Of a DNA stretch of 64,000 bases, positions 8,208 to 17,904 are shown piece after piece. Under the pieces are notes generated by a model, which had not been told where the DNA came from, searched no databases, and was given only the letters and a program-made list of their open reading frames with translations. Within the stretch, counting starts at the first letter, position 1, and each line of letters begins with the position of its first letter. The stretch lies in NCBI RefSeq assembly GCF_007558825.1, contig NZ_VLTK01000014.1, positions 54,608 to 118,607 of the forward strand, written 5' to 3'. This stretch comes from Brevibacterium aurantiacum (GTDB taxonomy: Bacteria > Actinomycetota > Actinomycetes > Actinomycetales > Brevibacteriaceae). Position numbers and translations under genes: made by a program.

Positions 8208-9710
8208 TCACAGCACCGGCGTTTGCCTGTGATGGTTAGTCAGCTCCTCGAACGCCTGGCAAGCAAGCAGGAGCTCGACGTCCTTACCCGGCGCAGCGAC
8301 GAACTGGACTCCGACAGGTAACCCGTCGGCGGTGAAGCCGGCCGGGACGGAGACAGCTGGGCAACCAGTCGCCGAGACGATTGTGGCAGCACGCATCCAT
8401 TCCAGGTAGTCCGCGAGATGCTGCCCGTCGATCTCGTGCGGATATTCGATGTTCGCATCGAAGGGTGCTACTTGACTCGCGGCGAGAACGAATAGATCGT
8501 GATGGGAGAAGTACTCCTCGACCGAGGCCTGGAGGCGGCACCTTGCTTGGTCCGCTTCGATGAGATCGTCGACCTTGAGGTTAAGTCCCAGCTCCGTATT
8601 CCACACGACTGCCTCTCGCACTTCGCGGCGATGGTCCCTGACGAACTCACGATAGTCGACTGCGAAGTCGTAGGCGCGCCGGATGTGGAACACCTCATCC
8701 GCAGCGTGCAGATCGGGCAGGGTCTCGTCGACGCAAGCTCCCGCCGCCGCCAGGACCCCGGCGACTGGGCCGAGGACGTCGGCCACTCGACGTTCAACGG
8801 GGATGAGCCCGCCGAGGTCGGTTGAGAATCCGATCCGCAGTCCCGTCAGGCCGCTGCCGGGCTCGTGATGCTCTGGCTCGGCAAATTCCCAACGGTCGAA
8901 TACTGATGCGGGTTCGGGGATGGACGAGGGGGCGCCGGCCGCGGGTCCACACGCAACCGACATGAGCAGTGCAACATCGCTGACCGTGCGCGCCATGAAA
9001 CCTGTCTGAGCGAGCCATTGCCAGGGGTTTGCTGGCAGAGCATGCGGGATACGTCCGTTCGACGGTCGCATCCCGACGATGTTTGTGAACGACGCCGGTG
9101 TGCGTAGCGATCCGCCCATGTCCGAGCCGTCGCCGGAGGCCTGCACTCCGGCAGAAATGGCAGCGGCCGCACCGCCCGACGAGCCGGCGGTCGACTTTGT
9201 CGTGTCATAAGGGTTCACCGTAGTGCCGAAGATGTTGTTGAACGTGTGCGAACCGGCGGTGAATTCGGGAATGTTCGTCTTACCCGAGCTGACAACGCCG
9301 GCGTTCCGCAGACGGGCGATGATGAGAGCGTCCTCGCTTGCGACATTGTCGAGCAGGAGCTTCGACCCGCGCGTCGTCGTCCAGCCCGCGACATCGTTCG
9401 ACTCTTTGTGCGTGAGGGGTACTCCGTGCAGCCGCCCGAGGCCGCTGCCGGCCAGGTTCGTCGACCTCTGGCATCGAGCCGTTATGGCGTCAGCGTTGGC
9501 GGCCTGCGCATGAGCCCGGCCGTCGTCCCGGGTGACGACTGCGTTGAGAACCGGGTTGACGGAGTCGATGCGCGCCAGCTGATCGCTAAGCACCTCGCGC
9601 GAAGACACCTCGCGGCGGGCGAGCCGGGAGGCCAGCTCGCGTGTGCTCAGCCAGGTGAGTTCGGACTCGTGGGCGTGATCGTCGACAGGTGTCGGAGGCA
9701 AAGAGGACAT
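8208..9710 (-). CDS. amidase (amidase-signature family)
   Basis: 500 residues, cytoplasmic Ser-cisSer-Lys hydrolase. The triad is visible: K102 in LTHKESND, S177 in TAGSSGG and nucleophile S201 in GSDMGGSLRTPA. The signature enzymes cleave carboxamides, and some are C-terminal peptide amidases; the adjoining divergent peptide transporter makes a peptide- or amino-acid-amide substrate reasonable (inference). There is no Shine-Dalgarno: a -10-like TAATAT ends six bases before the ATG, so the message is probably leaderless. Confidence 0.88.
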   Translation of the reverse strand: MSSLPPTPVDDHAHESELTWLSTRELASRLARREVSSREVLSDQLARIDSVNPVLNAVVTRDDGRAHAQAANADAITARCQRSTNLAGSGLGRLHGVPLTHKESNDVAGWTTTRGSKLLLDNVASEDALIIARLRNAGVVSSGKTNIPEFTAGSHTFNNIFGTTVNPYDTTKSTAGSSGGAAAAISAGVQASGDGSDMGGSLRTPASFTNIVGMRPSNGRIPHALPANPWQWLAQTGFMARTVSDVALLMSVACGPAAGAPSSIPEPASVFDRWEFAEPEHHEPGSGLTGLRIGFSTDLGGLIPVERRVADVLGPVAGVLAAAGACVDETLPDLHAADEVFHIRRAYDFAVDYREFVRDHRREVREAVVWNTELGLNLKVDDLIEADQARCRLQASVEEYFSHHDLFVLAASQVAPFDANIEYPHEIDGQHLADYLEWMRAATIVSATGCPAVSVPAGFTADGLPVGVQFVAAPGKDVELLLACQAFEELTNHHRQTPVL

Positions 9711-9833
9711 ATATTGATATTACAAGATTTTGAAAATTCTGAAAGTTCAGTATAGTGTGTAAAGTGAGCGGCGGTTTCCCAACCATCGATCTTCATCCAT
9801 CGCCACTCGCCATTACGCTCAAGGAGGAGCTTC
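9711..9833. promoter_or_regulatory. divergent promoter region, amidase / peptide ABC operon
   Basis: AT-rich spacer between divergent genes. Leftward: TAATAT directly before the amidase ATG with a 6-base gap (leaderless arrangement). Rightward: TTGAAA at 9730-9735 and TATAGT at 9751-9756, spacer 15. A short dyad CTGAA-AG-TTCAG at 9739-9750 lies between these elements and could bind the GbsR-like regulator encoded in the operon (inference). AAGGAGG precedes the lipoprotein ATG by six bases. Confidence 0.5.
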
Positions 9834-11423
9834 ATGCGAGGTCTAATGCAGGGCATTGCCGCAGTGACGGCAGTCTCGGCCCTTTTGTTGTCAGGATGCG
9901 GCAACTCGGGAGAGGGGAAGGAAGGTCAGCCTGCCGAAATCGTCATCGGCTCGTCGGACCCGGTACCTAATCTCACACCCGGCCGGCAGACGAATGCCTT
10001 CGGATTCGCCATGTCGGTATTCAGTCCACTCACCTTCGTGGACAAAGACGGCAAGCTCAGCTTTGTGGCTGCGAAGTCCGTGGAGAGCGACGATCAGAAG
10101 AACTGGACCGTCACACTGCGTGACGGGTGGACGTTCCACGACGGCTCTCCAGTGACCGCCGAGGACTATGTGGACAGCTGGAACACGGTGGCATACGGTC
10201 CCAACGCCTTTGAGAACTCCGGCCAGCTGTCCGAAATCGAGGGCTACGCCGACCTCAACCCCAAGAAGGGCCAGCCTAAGACGAAGGAGATGGACGGGCT
10301 CAAGGTCAAGGACGATCAGACTTTCACTGTCGAGCTCGATCGTGCGGACAGCCAATTTCCTATTCAGCTTTCCCAGGCCCAAACAGCATTCTTCCCGATG
10401 CCGCAGAGCGCCTTCGATGACCTCGAAGCATACGGGAAGTCGCCGATCGGCAACGGACCGTTCAAGGTCACGACCGGGTGGACCCAAGGCGAGCCAGTGG
10501 TGGCGGAGGCGTACGACGAGTACGCGGGGAAAAGGCCGACAGTGTCCGCGCTCACCTGGGTTCCTTATTCTGACAATCTCACTGCTTACAACGATGCCCT
10601 CGCAGGCAACGTCGACGTTCAGCGGCTTCCGGCCACTCGAATGAATCAAGTATCCGACGACTTTGACAAGGACCACATCTTCTCTTTTGGCGGACCGGCC
10701 ATCAGTTATCTGAGCACGCCGTTCTGGGACAAGCGCTTCGACGACAAACGTGTCAGGCAGGCGATCTCCATGGCTATCGACCGTGACACGATCAACGAGA
10801 AGGTCTACGGCGGACTCAATAGATCGGCAACAGCCTGGACTCCGTCCATCATGCCCGGCAACCCCGACGGTATCTGCGGCGAATACTGCAAATACGACCC
10901 CGAGGCCGCAGCCACGTTACTCAAAGAGGCCGGCGGATTCGAGGGACAGCTCACGCTCAATTTCCCCGGCGGGGCCGGTCACGACGATCTCTACAATGCC
11001 GTGGCGAATTACCTCAATCAGAACCTCGGCATCGATACCGTGGCCAAGCCCTCGGTCGGCTGGGCGGAATTCACCGAGGACCGGAACAACGAGAAGCTCG
11101 ACGGTCCATTCTTCGCCCGGTGGGGTGCCCTCTATCCCAGTCAGCAGTCGACCCTTCGCGCCTTCTTCTCCGACGCGCCCAACTGCACGAACTGCGGCGG
11201 ACCGCCCTCCGCCGAGGTTGAGAAGGCGATCAACGTGGCCGATTCGAGCGGGAACAACAGCGATGCGGCCTACGCCGATGTGCAGAAGACCATCGCGGAG
11301 GACTTTCCCGTGATCCCAATGTTCGAGGAGTCATACAACTTCGTCACCTCCGACAAGATCACCGATCTTCCGACGTCGGCCGTCGGAGAACCGCAACTAG
11401 CCGACATCGTGCTCGGCGACTGA
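9834..11423 (+). CDS. peptide ABC transporter substrate-binding lipoprotein
   Basis: 529 residues, SBP family 5 (OppA/DppA). The N-terminus is a lipoprotein signal with lipobox LLSGC, giving lipidated C22, so the protein is anchored outside the membrane. Typical blocks follow: LRDGWTFHDGSPVTAEDYVDSW split by normal spacing, then RVRQAISMAIDRDTI. An internal CGEYC and a CTNCGG may form disulfides. First gene of the operon with two permeases, a regulator, a double ATPase and peptidases. Ligand likely oligo- or dipeptides. Confidence 0.92.
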   Translation: MRGLMQGIAAVTAVSALLLSGCGNSGEGKEGQPAEIVIGSSDPVPNLTPGRQTNAFGFAMSVFSPLTFVDKDGKLSFVAAKSVESDDQKNWTVTLRDGWTFHDGSPVTAEDYVDSWNTVAYGPNAFENSGQLSEIEGYADLNPKKGQPKTKEMDGLKVKDDQTFTVELDRADSQFPIQLSQAQTAFFPMPQSAFDDLEAYGKSPIGNGPFKVTTGWTQGEPVVAEAYDEYAGKRPTVSALTWVPYSDNLTAYNDALAGNVDVQRLPATRMNQVSDDFDKDHIFSFGGPAISYLSTPFWDKRFDDKRVRQAISMAIDRDTINEKVYGGLNRSATAWTPSIMPGNPDGICGEYCKYDPEAAATLLKEAGGFEGQLTLNFPGGAGHDDLYNAVANYLNQNLGIDTVAKPSVGWAEFTEDRNNEKLDGPFFARWGALYPSQQSTLRAFFSDAPNCTNCGGPPSAEVEKAINVADSSGNNSDAAYADVQKTIAEDFPVIPMFEESYNFVTSDKITDLPTSAVGEPQLADIVLGD

Positions 11424-11442
11424 GCGAGAGCTGCCTCTGACT

Positions 11443-12369
11443 ATGACTCAATACGCAGTGCGCCGGCTCCTGGAACTCGTCATTGTCTTCTTCGGTGTCA
11501 CGTTTATCATCTACTGCGCGGTCTTCCTCCTGCCCGGTGACCCGATCGCGGCATTGGGTGGCGACAGGCCATTGCCGGGGGCGGTGCAGCGGCAACTGCG
11601 CTTGCAATACGGCCTCGACCTTCCGATCTGGCAGCAGTATTTGAACTACCTCGGCGGTCTCCTCCGCGGTGACTTCGGGACCACGTTCACGGGCCAGTCG
11701 GTCGGCGAGCAGATGGCGAGGAGATGGCCGACGACAATCGCCTTAGCCCTGACAGCGTGGACATTGACCGTGCTTATCAGCGTCGGACTCGGGCTCGTCT
11801 CGGGATTGCGACGTGGATCGGGAATCGACAAGTCCGTATTACTCGGCACTATCGTCGCCGAATCCGTTCCGATCTTCGTTTTGGGCGTCATGGCTCAGTA
11901 CGTGTTCGGTATCAGAATGGGGTGGGCACCGGTTGCCGGGGTGAATGCCGGCTGGCCCGCCGCCTATCTGCTCCCGGCACTCGTCGTTGCCGTTTACGGA
12001 CTCTCGGGAGTCTCGCGGCTGATGCGTGGCAGCGTCATCGACACCATGCAGTCAGACTTCGTCCGCACGCTCAGGGCTAAGGGGATGACGAAGCGCAACA
12101 TCGTCGGCCTGCACGTGATGCGCAATGCAGCGGCTCCGGTGATGACGGTGATCGCGATCCAGCTCGGATCCCTACTGGGAGGAACAGTGGTCGTTGAAGC
12201 CATCTTCAACATCAACGGCGTTGGGCAACTGCTGTACAAGGCGATTCAGGACCAGGAGGGGACCACCGTCGTTGGCGTCGCGACCACTCTGGTGTTCATT
12301 TTCCTAGTCACCAATGTCCTGGTCGACATCCTCTCAACCGTTCTCGACCCCAGGATCCGCAATGACTGA
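11443..12369 (+). CDS. peptide ABC transporter permease (DppB/OppB type)
   Basis: 308 residues, six membrane helices. The N-terminal VRRLLELVIVFFGVTFIIY helix with LPGDPI in the following loop is diagnostic for the DppB branch; the EAA-like coupling loop reads DFVRTLRAKGMTKRNIVGLHVMRN, here split over the normal positions. It starts 19 bases after the binding-protein stop and overlaps the next permease by eight bases. Confidence 0.92.
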   Translation: MTQYAVRRLLELVIVFFGVTFIIYCAVFLLPGDPIAALGGDRPLPGAVQRQLRLQYGLDLPIWQQYLNYLGGLLRGDFGTTFTGQSVGEQMARRWPTTIALALTAWTLTVLISVGLGLVSGLRRGSGIDKSVLLGTIVAESVPIFVLGVMAQYVFGIRMGWAPVAGVNAGWPAAYLLPALVVAVYGLSGVSRLMRGSVIDTMQSDFVRTLRAKGMTKRNIVGLHVMRNAAAPVMTVIAIQLGSLLGGTVVVEAIFNINGVGQLLYKAIQDQEGTTVVGVATTLVFIFLVTNVLVDILSTVLDPRIRND

Positions 12370-13258
12370 ACCATCGACGATCAACATCGCGGCCCGTCCC
12401 GATCGGGCGACCACTTATGGTCTGTGGGGTACTCTGCGGCGACGCCTCCAGTTCTGGATCAGCATCGCTCTGCTGGTCATTCTGGCCCTCATCGCCGCAT
12501 TTCCGGGGCTGATTGCCGGACTCTTCGGAGAGAAAGACCCCCGTTCCTGTGATCTCAGCGCATCCAACAGCGAGCCGGTACCAGGGCACCCCTTCGGCAC
12601 GGACGTCCAAGGCTGTGACGTCCTCGCTAATGTACTGTTCGGCACCCGGACATCGCTGTTCATCGGCATCGCCGCGACGGCGATATGCCTGATCATCGCG
12701 GTGATCGTCGGCACCCTCGCGGGCTACCTCGGCGGATGGGTCGATTCTCTTATCGCGCGCATGGCGGACGTGTTCCTTGGATTTCCATTCCTCCTTGGCG
12801 CCATCATTGTGCTCAACACAGCTCCCAGCCGGACCCCGCTGCTCATGGCGTCGGTGCTCGCCTTCTTCTCTTGGCCCACGTTCGCTCGCCTCATCCGGGG
12901 CTCCGTCCGGGGCGTACGCGAGAGGGAGTACGTGCAGGCGGCCTTTGCCATAGGGGTGTCCCATTTGCGGCTGGTGCTCACGCATGTGCTCCCAAACTCC
13001 CTCGCACCGACCCTGGCGATTGCCGCGACTGCGGTGGGCGGCGTCATCGGTGCCGAGGCGACGTTAACCTTCCTCGGCGTCGGCCTCGTCGAACCGTCGA
13101 TTTCCTGGGGCCTCCAACTTTCGACAGCACAGGCTCATTTCCAAGCGGCACCGCACACCGTCGTGTTCCCGAGTCTCTTCCTTACGATCACGGTGATCAG
13201 CCTCATCATGCTCGGCGATGCGCTCCGCGATGGCCTCGATCCTCGGGGGAGGCTGTGA
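12362..13258 (+). CDS. peptide ABC transporter permease (DppC/OppC type)
   Basis: 298 residues from the ATG at 12362, which overlaps the end of the first permease and gives the expected N-terminus MTEPSTINIA; an in-frame upstream start would extend into the DppB gene without support. The protein has the DppC features HPFGTDVQGCDVLANVLFGT after helix 1 and the coupling loop REREYVQAAFAIGVSHLRL. Forms the heterodimeric channel with the preceding permease. The 243 bases that follow (13259-13501) carry no gene I can support. Confidence 0.9.
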   Translation: MTEPSTINIAARPDRATTYGLWGTLRRRLQFWISIALLVILALIAAFPGLIAGLFGEKDPRSCDLSASNSEPVPGHPFGTDVQGCDVLANVLFGTRTSLFIGIAATAICLIIAVIVGTLAGYLGGWVDSLIARMADVFLGFPFLLGAIIVLNTAPSRTPLLMASVLAFFSWPTFARLIRGSVRGVREREYVQAAFAIGVSHLRLVLTHVLPNSLAPTLAIAATAVGGVIGAEATLTFLGVGLVEPSISWGLQLSTAQAHFQAAPHTVVFPSLFLTITVISLIMLGDALRDGLDPRGRL

Positions 13259-13501
13259 CGGCGTTGACCGGGCCAACGTGGACGGTTGCACCCGATGCCC
13301 AGTACGGCGCCGTTTTGACGCTCACCGAGTTGACCCAGACTCGGGCGGACATCCATCGGATACGTAGTGTTGGATATTGGCAGCGCCCATCGCATGCCCC
13401 GGACATGAAGGCACGAGCCCTCGTGGGGAACAGCTCTGGCTCACCCAGAACCACCTACCCCCCCGTTCCGGCTTGCACATACACCTGAGGAGGTCCGAAT
13501 C

Positions 13502-14116
13502 ATGCAGTTAAACGAATCGGGAGATTTAGACAACACCGCACAGCCGGAGACTGAGCTGCCGAGCGAAGGTTCGGTGTCGGAATTGACCCCCGATATTCGC
13601 AACTTCATCGATCGGTTCACCGACGCCTGGGAGATGATGCGCGGCAAGCGCATCAACGGCCGCGTGCTCGGACTGCTCATCATCACCGACGAACCGTACC
13701 TGTCCTCGGCCGACCTCGGCCGCCTCCTCAACGCCAGCAACGGCGCGATCTCGACGGCCACTCGGGCTCTTGTGGGCTCGGGCTATATCAAGGGGGTGTC
13801 CCTGCCGAACAGCCGCAGCCGGTATTTCAAAGCCGAAGACGACGTCTGGGGCAATTTTCTCAGCCGGGAGAAGCTCGCGCTCACCCGCATGTCCGAGGTC
13901 CTAAGATCAGGTCTTTCCACCGAACCCGGTTCACAACCGGGGCCGGCTCGCCGTCTGCGAAACGGCAGCCGCTACATGGATTGGGTCGATCAGTTCCATC
14001 ACAACCTCCTTGAGCAGTGGCGTACATACAGGGACCAAGAAGAGGACACGCCCCCGCCGCAGGAGCTGCCGAAGGAGATGGTCGACTGGATCCGCCGAGA
14101 GGAGAAACATGAGTGA
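13502..14116 (+). CDS. GbsR/MarR-type transcriptional regulator
   Basis: 204 residues. A winged helix-turn-helix occupies roughly residues 55-105: GLLIITDEPYLSSADLGRLL, then NASNGAISTATRALV and GYIKGVSLPNSRSRYF. GbsR-like proteins are larger than MarR and often act as repressors of osmoprotectant genes; here the location inside a peptide-uptake operon suggests local control of that operon (inference). A strong GAGGAGG lies eight bases before the ATG. Its last eight bases overlap the ATPase gene. Confidence 0.8.
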   Translation: MQLNESGDLDNTAQPETELPSEGSVSELTPDIRNFIDRFTDAWEMMRGKRINGRVLGLLIITDEPYLSSADLGRLLNASNGAISTATRALVGSGYIKGVSLPNSRSRYFKAEDDVWGNFLSREKLALTRMSEVLRSGLSTEPGSQPGPARRLRNGSRYMDWVDQFHHNLLEQWRTYRDQEEDTPPPQELPKEMVDWIRREEKHE

Positions 14117-15737
14117 ACCGAGACTGAGCGTCGAAGAACTAAAGGTCGAATTCCGAGGTCAGAACGGCGCAGGGGTGCGTGCGGTCGACGGGGTGTCCTT
14201 CGATGTCCACGACGGCGAGGTCGTGGCCGTCGTAGGCGAGTCCGGATCGGGAAAGTCAGTGACAGCGATGAGCGTTCTCGGGCTTCTGCCGAAGAACGCG
14301 ACGACAACCGGCAGCATCAGACTAGGGGGCGAGGAGCTGGTCGATGCCGGCCTCGAGGCGCTCGAGGCTGTACGGGGCAGACGAGCGGCGATGATCTTCC
14401 AGGATCCTTTCGGCGCCCTCGACCCCGTGTTCACGATCGGTTTCCAGATCCGTGAGGTGCTGGGGAAGCACTTCCCTTCGCTCACAGGTCCCGAACGCCG
14501 GCAGCGGGTCCTCGACCTGCTCACGGCAGTCGAGCTCAGCGAGCCGGAGAAGCGGATGTCGGCCTTTCCACACCAACTTTCCGGCGGCCAGGCCCAGCGC
14601 GTGGTCATCGCCATGGCATTGGCCTGCGAACCCGAACTTCTCATCGCCGACGAGCCGACGACAGCGCTTGACGTGACTGTGCAGAGGGAAATCCTCGACC
14701 TGCTGATCGGGGTTCGGGAGAGAACCGGCACGGCCGTGCTTATTATCACCCACGACATGGGAGTCGTGGCCGATGTGGCCGACCGTGTCGTGGTAATGCG
14801 CAGGGGCAGGATCGAGGAGACCCAAACCGTTCACGGGCTATTCACTCGGCCGACGGCCGAGTACACACGTCAGCTGTTGTCATCGGTACCGCGTCTGGGG
14901 GCGGGTGACCGACAAGGTGTCGTGGAGGGCCATTCGGTGCTCGTCCTCGATGAGGTGAGCGTCGAATACCGGCAGCGATTTAGGGCTGTGCGCGCAGTCA
15001 CCGGGGCGAGTCTGCACATCGATCGCGGAGAGATCCTCGCACTTGTGGGGGAATCCGGCTCCGGGAAGTCGACGCTCGGCAAGTCCATCGTCGGTCTGGC
15101 ACCGGTGAAGAGCGGACGTGTCCTCGTCGACGGTGTCGATATTTCGTCCGTGCGCGGCAAAGATGCCATCGACTACAAAAAGCGGGTCGGCGTGGTGTTC
15201 CAGAATCCCCTCGGCGCCCTCGACCCGAGGTACACGATGGGCGAGGTTATCGGAGAACCTCTGCGCGTGCATGCCGGACTCAAGGGCCGACCGCTCGCAT
15301 CGCGCGTCAATGAACTCCTCGAAGCGGTGGGCCTCGAACCGAGTTGGTCGGGGCGTTACAGTCACGAACTCTCCGGAGGCCAGAGGCAGCGAGTGGCTAT
15401 CGCGCGGGCGATTGCGCTTGATCCCGTGCTACTCATTGCTGATGAGCCGACCTCGGCCCTCGACGTCTCAGTGCAGGCGACGATCCTCGAGTTGTTTCGC
15501 CGACTGCAGACCGAGCTGCGCTTCGCGTGCCTCTTCATCAGCCACGATCTGGCAGTCGTAGACAGTCTCGCCGACCGAGTCGTCGTCATGCGCAACTCGC
15601 GAATCGTCGAAGAGGGCAGCCGCAACGAGGTGCTGACCCATCCACGGGAGGACTACACGAGGCGACTCCTCGAATCGGCACCGATCCCGGACCCGGACCT
15701 ACAGAAAAAGCGACGACGAGAAAGAGAAGCCCGATGA
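14109..15737 (+). CDS. peptide ABC transporter, fused double ATP-binding protein (DppD-DppF)
   Basis: 542 residues from the ATG at 14109 (GGAGAA just upstream). Two complete ATPase domains in tandem: Walker A GESGSGKSVTAMS with signature LSGGQAQRVVIAMA in the first half, and GESGSGKSTLGKS with LSGGQRQRVAIARA in the second, each followed by an ADEPT Walker B. The domains equal DppD and DppF, which are separate in many bacteria; fusion is common in Actinobacteria. Energises the two permeases. The stop overlaps the peptidase start (ATGA). Confidence 0.92.
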   Translation: MSEPRLSVEELKVEFRGQNGAGVRAVDGVSFDVHDGEVVAVVGESGSGKSVTAMSVLGLLPKNATTTGSIRLGGEELVDAGLEALEAVRGRRAAMIFQDPFGALDPVFTIGFQIREVLGKHFPSLTGPERRQRVLDLLTAVELSEPEKRMSAFPHQLSGGQAQRVVIAMALACEPELLIADEPTTALDVTVQREILDLLIGVRERTGTAVLIITHDMGVVADVADRVVVMRRGRIEETQTVHGLFTRPTAEYTRQLLSSVPRLGAGDRQGVVEGHSVLVLDEVSVEYRQRFRAVRAVTGASLHIDRGEILALVGESGSGKSTLGKSIVGLAPVKSGRVLVDGVDISSVRGKDAIDYKKRVGVVFQNPLGALDPRYTMGEVIGEPLRVHAGLKGRPLASRVNELLEAVGLEPSWSGRYSHELSGGQRQRVAIARAIALDPVLLIADEPTSALDVSVQATILELFRRLQTELRFACLFISHDLAVVDSLADRVVVMRNSRIVEEGSRNEVLTHPREDYTRRLLESAPIPDPDLQKKRRREREAR

Positions 15738-17251
15738 TCCCCGACCAGACGATGCAGTCCGTGTCCGATGCCGAAATCGTCGAACGCGCAACTGCGCTTC
15801 CCGAGTTCCACGCATTCCCCACTGTGGACGAGCTCCTGGCGCGACTCGAGAGTCTTCGGGTGGAGTTTCCGGACCTGCTTACGGTCAGGCGAATAGGGAC
15901 ATCACGCCTGGGCGAACCGATCTCCCTCTACACGCTGAACGTTGATCGACACCACCCCTCGAGTGCCCCCAGTCGAGACGCTTATGAACACGAAGGCTCC
16001 GGCGAGCCGCGGAACCGGGGGCTCATCGTCGGAGGCGTGCATCCCAACGAACCGATCGGTTCGCTCACCATCATCCAGGTGCTCACTGACTTGCTCGCGG
16101 ACAACGTCCTTCGCGAGCGGCTCAACATCGAATGGCATGTCATTCCCTGCGCCGATCCCGACGCGATGCGTCTCAACGAGGGATGGTTCTCTGCCCCCTT
16201 CGACGGCGAGACGTACTTCCGGAACTTCTATCGTCCCCCGGGCAACGAACAGGTTGAGTGGACCTTCCCTGTCAGCTACAAGGAGAAGTACTTCGATGAA
16301 ATGATGCCGGAGACGCAGGCACTGCAGCGAGTCATCGATGATGTCCGGCCCGACTTCTACGTACCCCTGCACAACTCGGAGACCGGCGGCGCCTACTATT
16401 ATATGTCGCAGTCGTTGTCCGACATGGTCCCGCTGCTCCACCGGTTGCCGGCGGAGTTCGGGATCCCCCTCCACCTGGGAGAACCCGAGTCCGCCCACAG
16501 CCAAGTGGTCGCCCCCGCGGTGTTCGCGGCTGGCTCCGTCGAACGGGTCTACGAATGGCGCGAGGCCAACGGTCTCGACCCCGTCCCTGAAGGCGGTGCC
16601 GGTCAGTCCTCGACGAGCTACGCCCGCAGGTACGGAACGGTCTCCCTCATCGCCGAGCTGCCGATCTGGAAGACGTTCGGCGCCGACGACACGAGCCACT
16701 CGACCGCGAACTACGCAGCCCTTCTGCGCGAAGCCGGCGAGGCGCTGATGGCGACGGGGAACCAGCTCACGGAGCTGATGCGGCAGGTCCATCGCAACCT
16801 GACCCTGGACTCGCCGTTCCTGCGCAGCGCCCGCGCCTTCATCCCCGGTATGTACCGGGCCGGGGAGCTGATGATGAGGCGGGCCACGATGCCGGAGAAC
16901 GATCGGCTCGCGACGGTAGCCGAGCGGCCCCTCTCCATCGTCTGGATGTACCGACTTCGATATGGAGGGGCACTGCTACGCGCGCTCTCCGCCGAGGTAG
17001 CCGCTGGAATGGCCGGGGTGCGTGTCCGCCGTGCCGCGGATGACCTCGAAGCGATTTGGAGCCGGTGGCTGAGCCAGCGGCTAGCGCGGGAACAGACGGA
17101 GGGGATCCCGATACGCGGAGTCGTCGGCGTTCAGTATGGCGCGGTCATCGGATTGGCGGCCCGTGCACGCGCCTTGGGCGAGACGGACCGCACGAACAGC
17201 ACCTCTTCAGTCGTGAATGACCTTCCCAAGGTCGAGGAGGGGCGGCGATGA
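15734..17251 (+). CDS. M14-family zinc carboxypeptidase
   Basis: 505 residues from the ATG at 15734, coupled to the ATPase gene through an ATGA junction. Zinc ligands are H103 and E106 in GGVHPNEPIGS and H213 in PLHNSETGG; the catalytic Glu is E308 in SLIAELP. No signal peptide, so it probably trims imported peptides in the cytoplasm. The position directly after the peptide transporter supports this. Longer than the minimal M14 domain; the C-terminal ~190 residues are helical and of unknown role. Confidence 0.85.
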   Translation: MIPDQTMQSVSDAEIVERATALPEFHAFPTVDELLARLESLRVEFPDLLTVRRIGTSRLGEPISLYTLNVDRHHPSSAPSRDAYEHEGSGEPRNRGLIVGGVHPNEPIGSLTIIQVLTDLLADNVLRERLNIEWHVIPCADPDAMRLNEGWFSAPFDGETYFRNFYRPPGNEQVEWTFPVSYKEKYFDEMMPETQALQRVIDDVRPDFYVPLHNSETGGAYYYMSQSLSDMVPLLHRLPAEFGIPLHLGEPESAHSQVVAPAVFAAGSVERVYEWREANGLDPVPEGGAGQSSTSYARRYGTVSLIAELPIWKTFGADDTSHSTANYAALLREAGEALMATGNQLTELMRQVHRNLTLDSPFLRSARAFIPGMYRAGELMMRRATMPENDRLATVAERPLSIVWMYRLRYGGALLRALSAEVAAGMAGVRVRRAADDLEAIWSRWLSQRLAREQTEGIPIRGVVGVQYGAVIGLAARARALGETDRTNSTSSVVNDLPKVEEGRR

Positions 17252-17892
17252 GAGACAATTCGGACTATGCACTCAGGGACGTCGACACCGTCGCCGACCT
17301 TGTGCGCGAGTACCCGTGGACGACGTTCGTCAGCCACGTTCCTGAAACCGGTCTCATCGCCTCCCACTATCCGGTCCTCCTTGACGAGGAGGCATATGCC
17401 TCAGGGAGAGGCATCGTTCTTCTCAGCCACATGGGCCGACCTGATGAAGAAAAGCACGACCTAGGAAACCACGACGTCCTTGCGATTGTCCAAGGACCCC
17501 ATGGTTACATCTCACCCTCCTGGTACGGGTATCGGCCGAACGTCCCCACCTGGGACTTTGCCGTCGCGCACCTGACTGGGACCGTCGAGATCCTCCCCGA
17601 CGAGGAAAACCTCCGGACGCTCGACCGGCTTGTCGAGCACTTCGAGAAGGACCTGCCGGACCCGCACCTGCTGCACGCGACGAAGGAGAACAGTGACTAC
17701 GCCGCGCGGATCGTGCACGGCACGGTGGGTTTCCGGATAAATGTGGCCTCGATCGAGGCCAAGGAGAAGATGAACCAAGACAAGCCTGTCGCATCGATCA
17801 GAACCATCGTCGAAGAACTCTGTGGACCGGGCCTGCACCACAATCCGCGTCTGGCCGCGCGAATTGCCGCCGTAAATCACCTCGACATCTGA
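17248..17892 (+). CDS. FMN-binding negative transcriptional regulator-like (PaiB family)
   Basis: 214 residues with the split-barrel flavin fold. PaiB landmarks are YISPSWYGYRPNVPTWDF in the flavin pocket and KEKMNQDKP near the C-terminus (KxKxxQN/D-like). Bacillus PaiB is named for negative effects on protease and sporulation genes, but biochemical function is uncertain; some members may be flavin oxidoreductases. Coupled by a four-base overlap to the M14 gene and 12 bases before the M17 gene, suggesting a link to peptide breakdown. Confidence 0.82.
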   Translation: MRDNSDYALRDVDTVADLVREYPWTTFVSHVPETGLIASHYPVLLDEEAYASGRGIVLLSHMGRPDEEKHDLGNHDVLAIVQGPHGYISPSWYGYRPNVPTWDFAVAHLTGTVEILPDEENLRTLDRLVEHFEKDLPDPHLLHATKENSDYAARIVHGTVGFRINVASIEAKEKMNQDKPVASIRTIVEELCGPGLHHNPRLAARIAAVNHLDI

Positions 17893-17904
17893 GAACGGAG
17901 AATC

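Noticed and set aside
12685..13488. 267-residue plus-strand open frame
   Set aside because: Overlaps the DppC-type permease in another frame; composition is not protein-like and no domain is visible.
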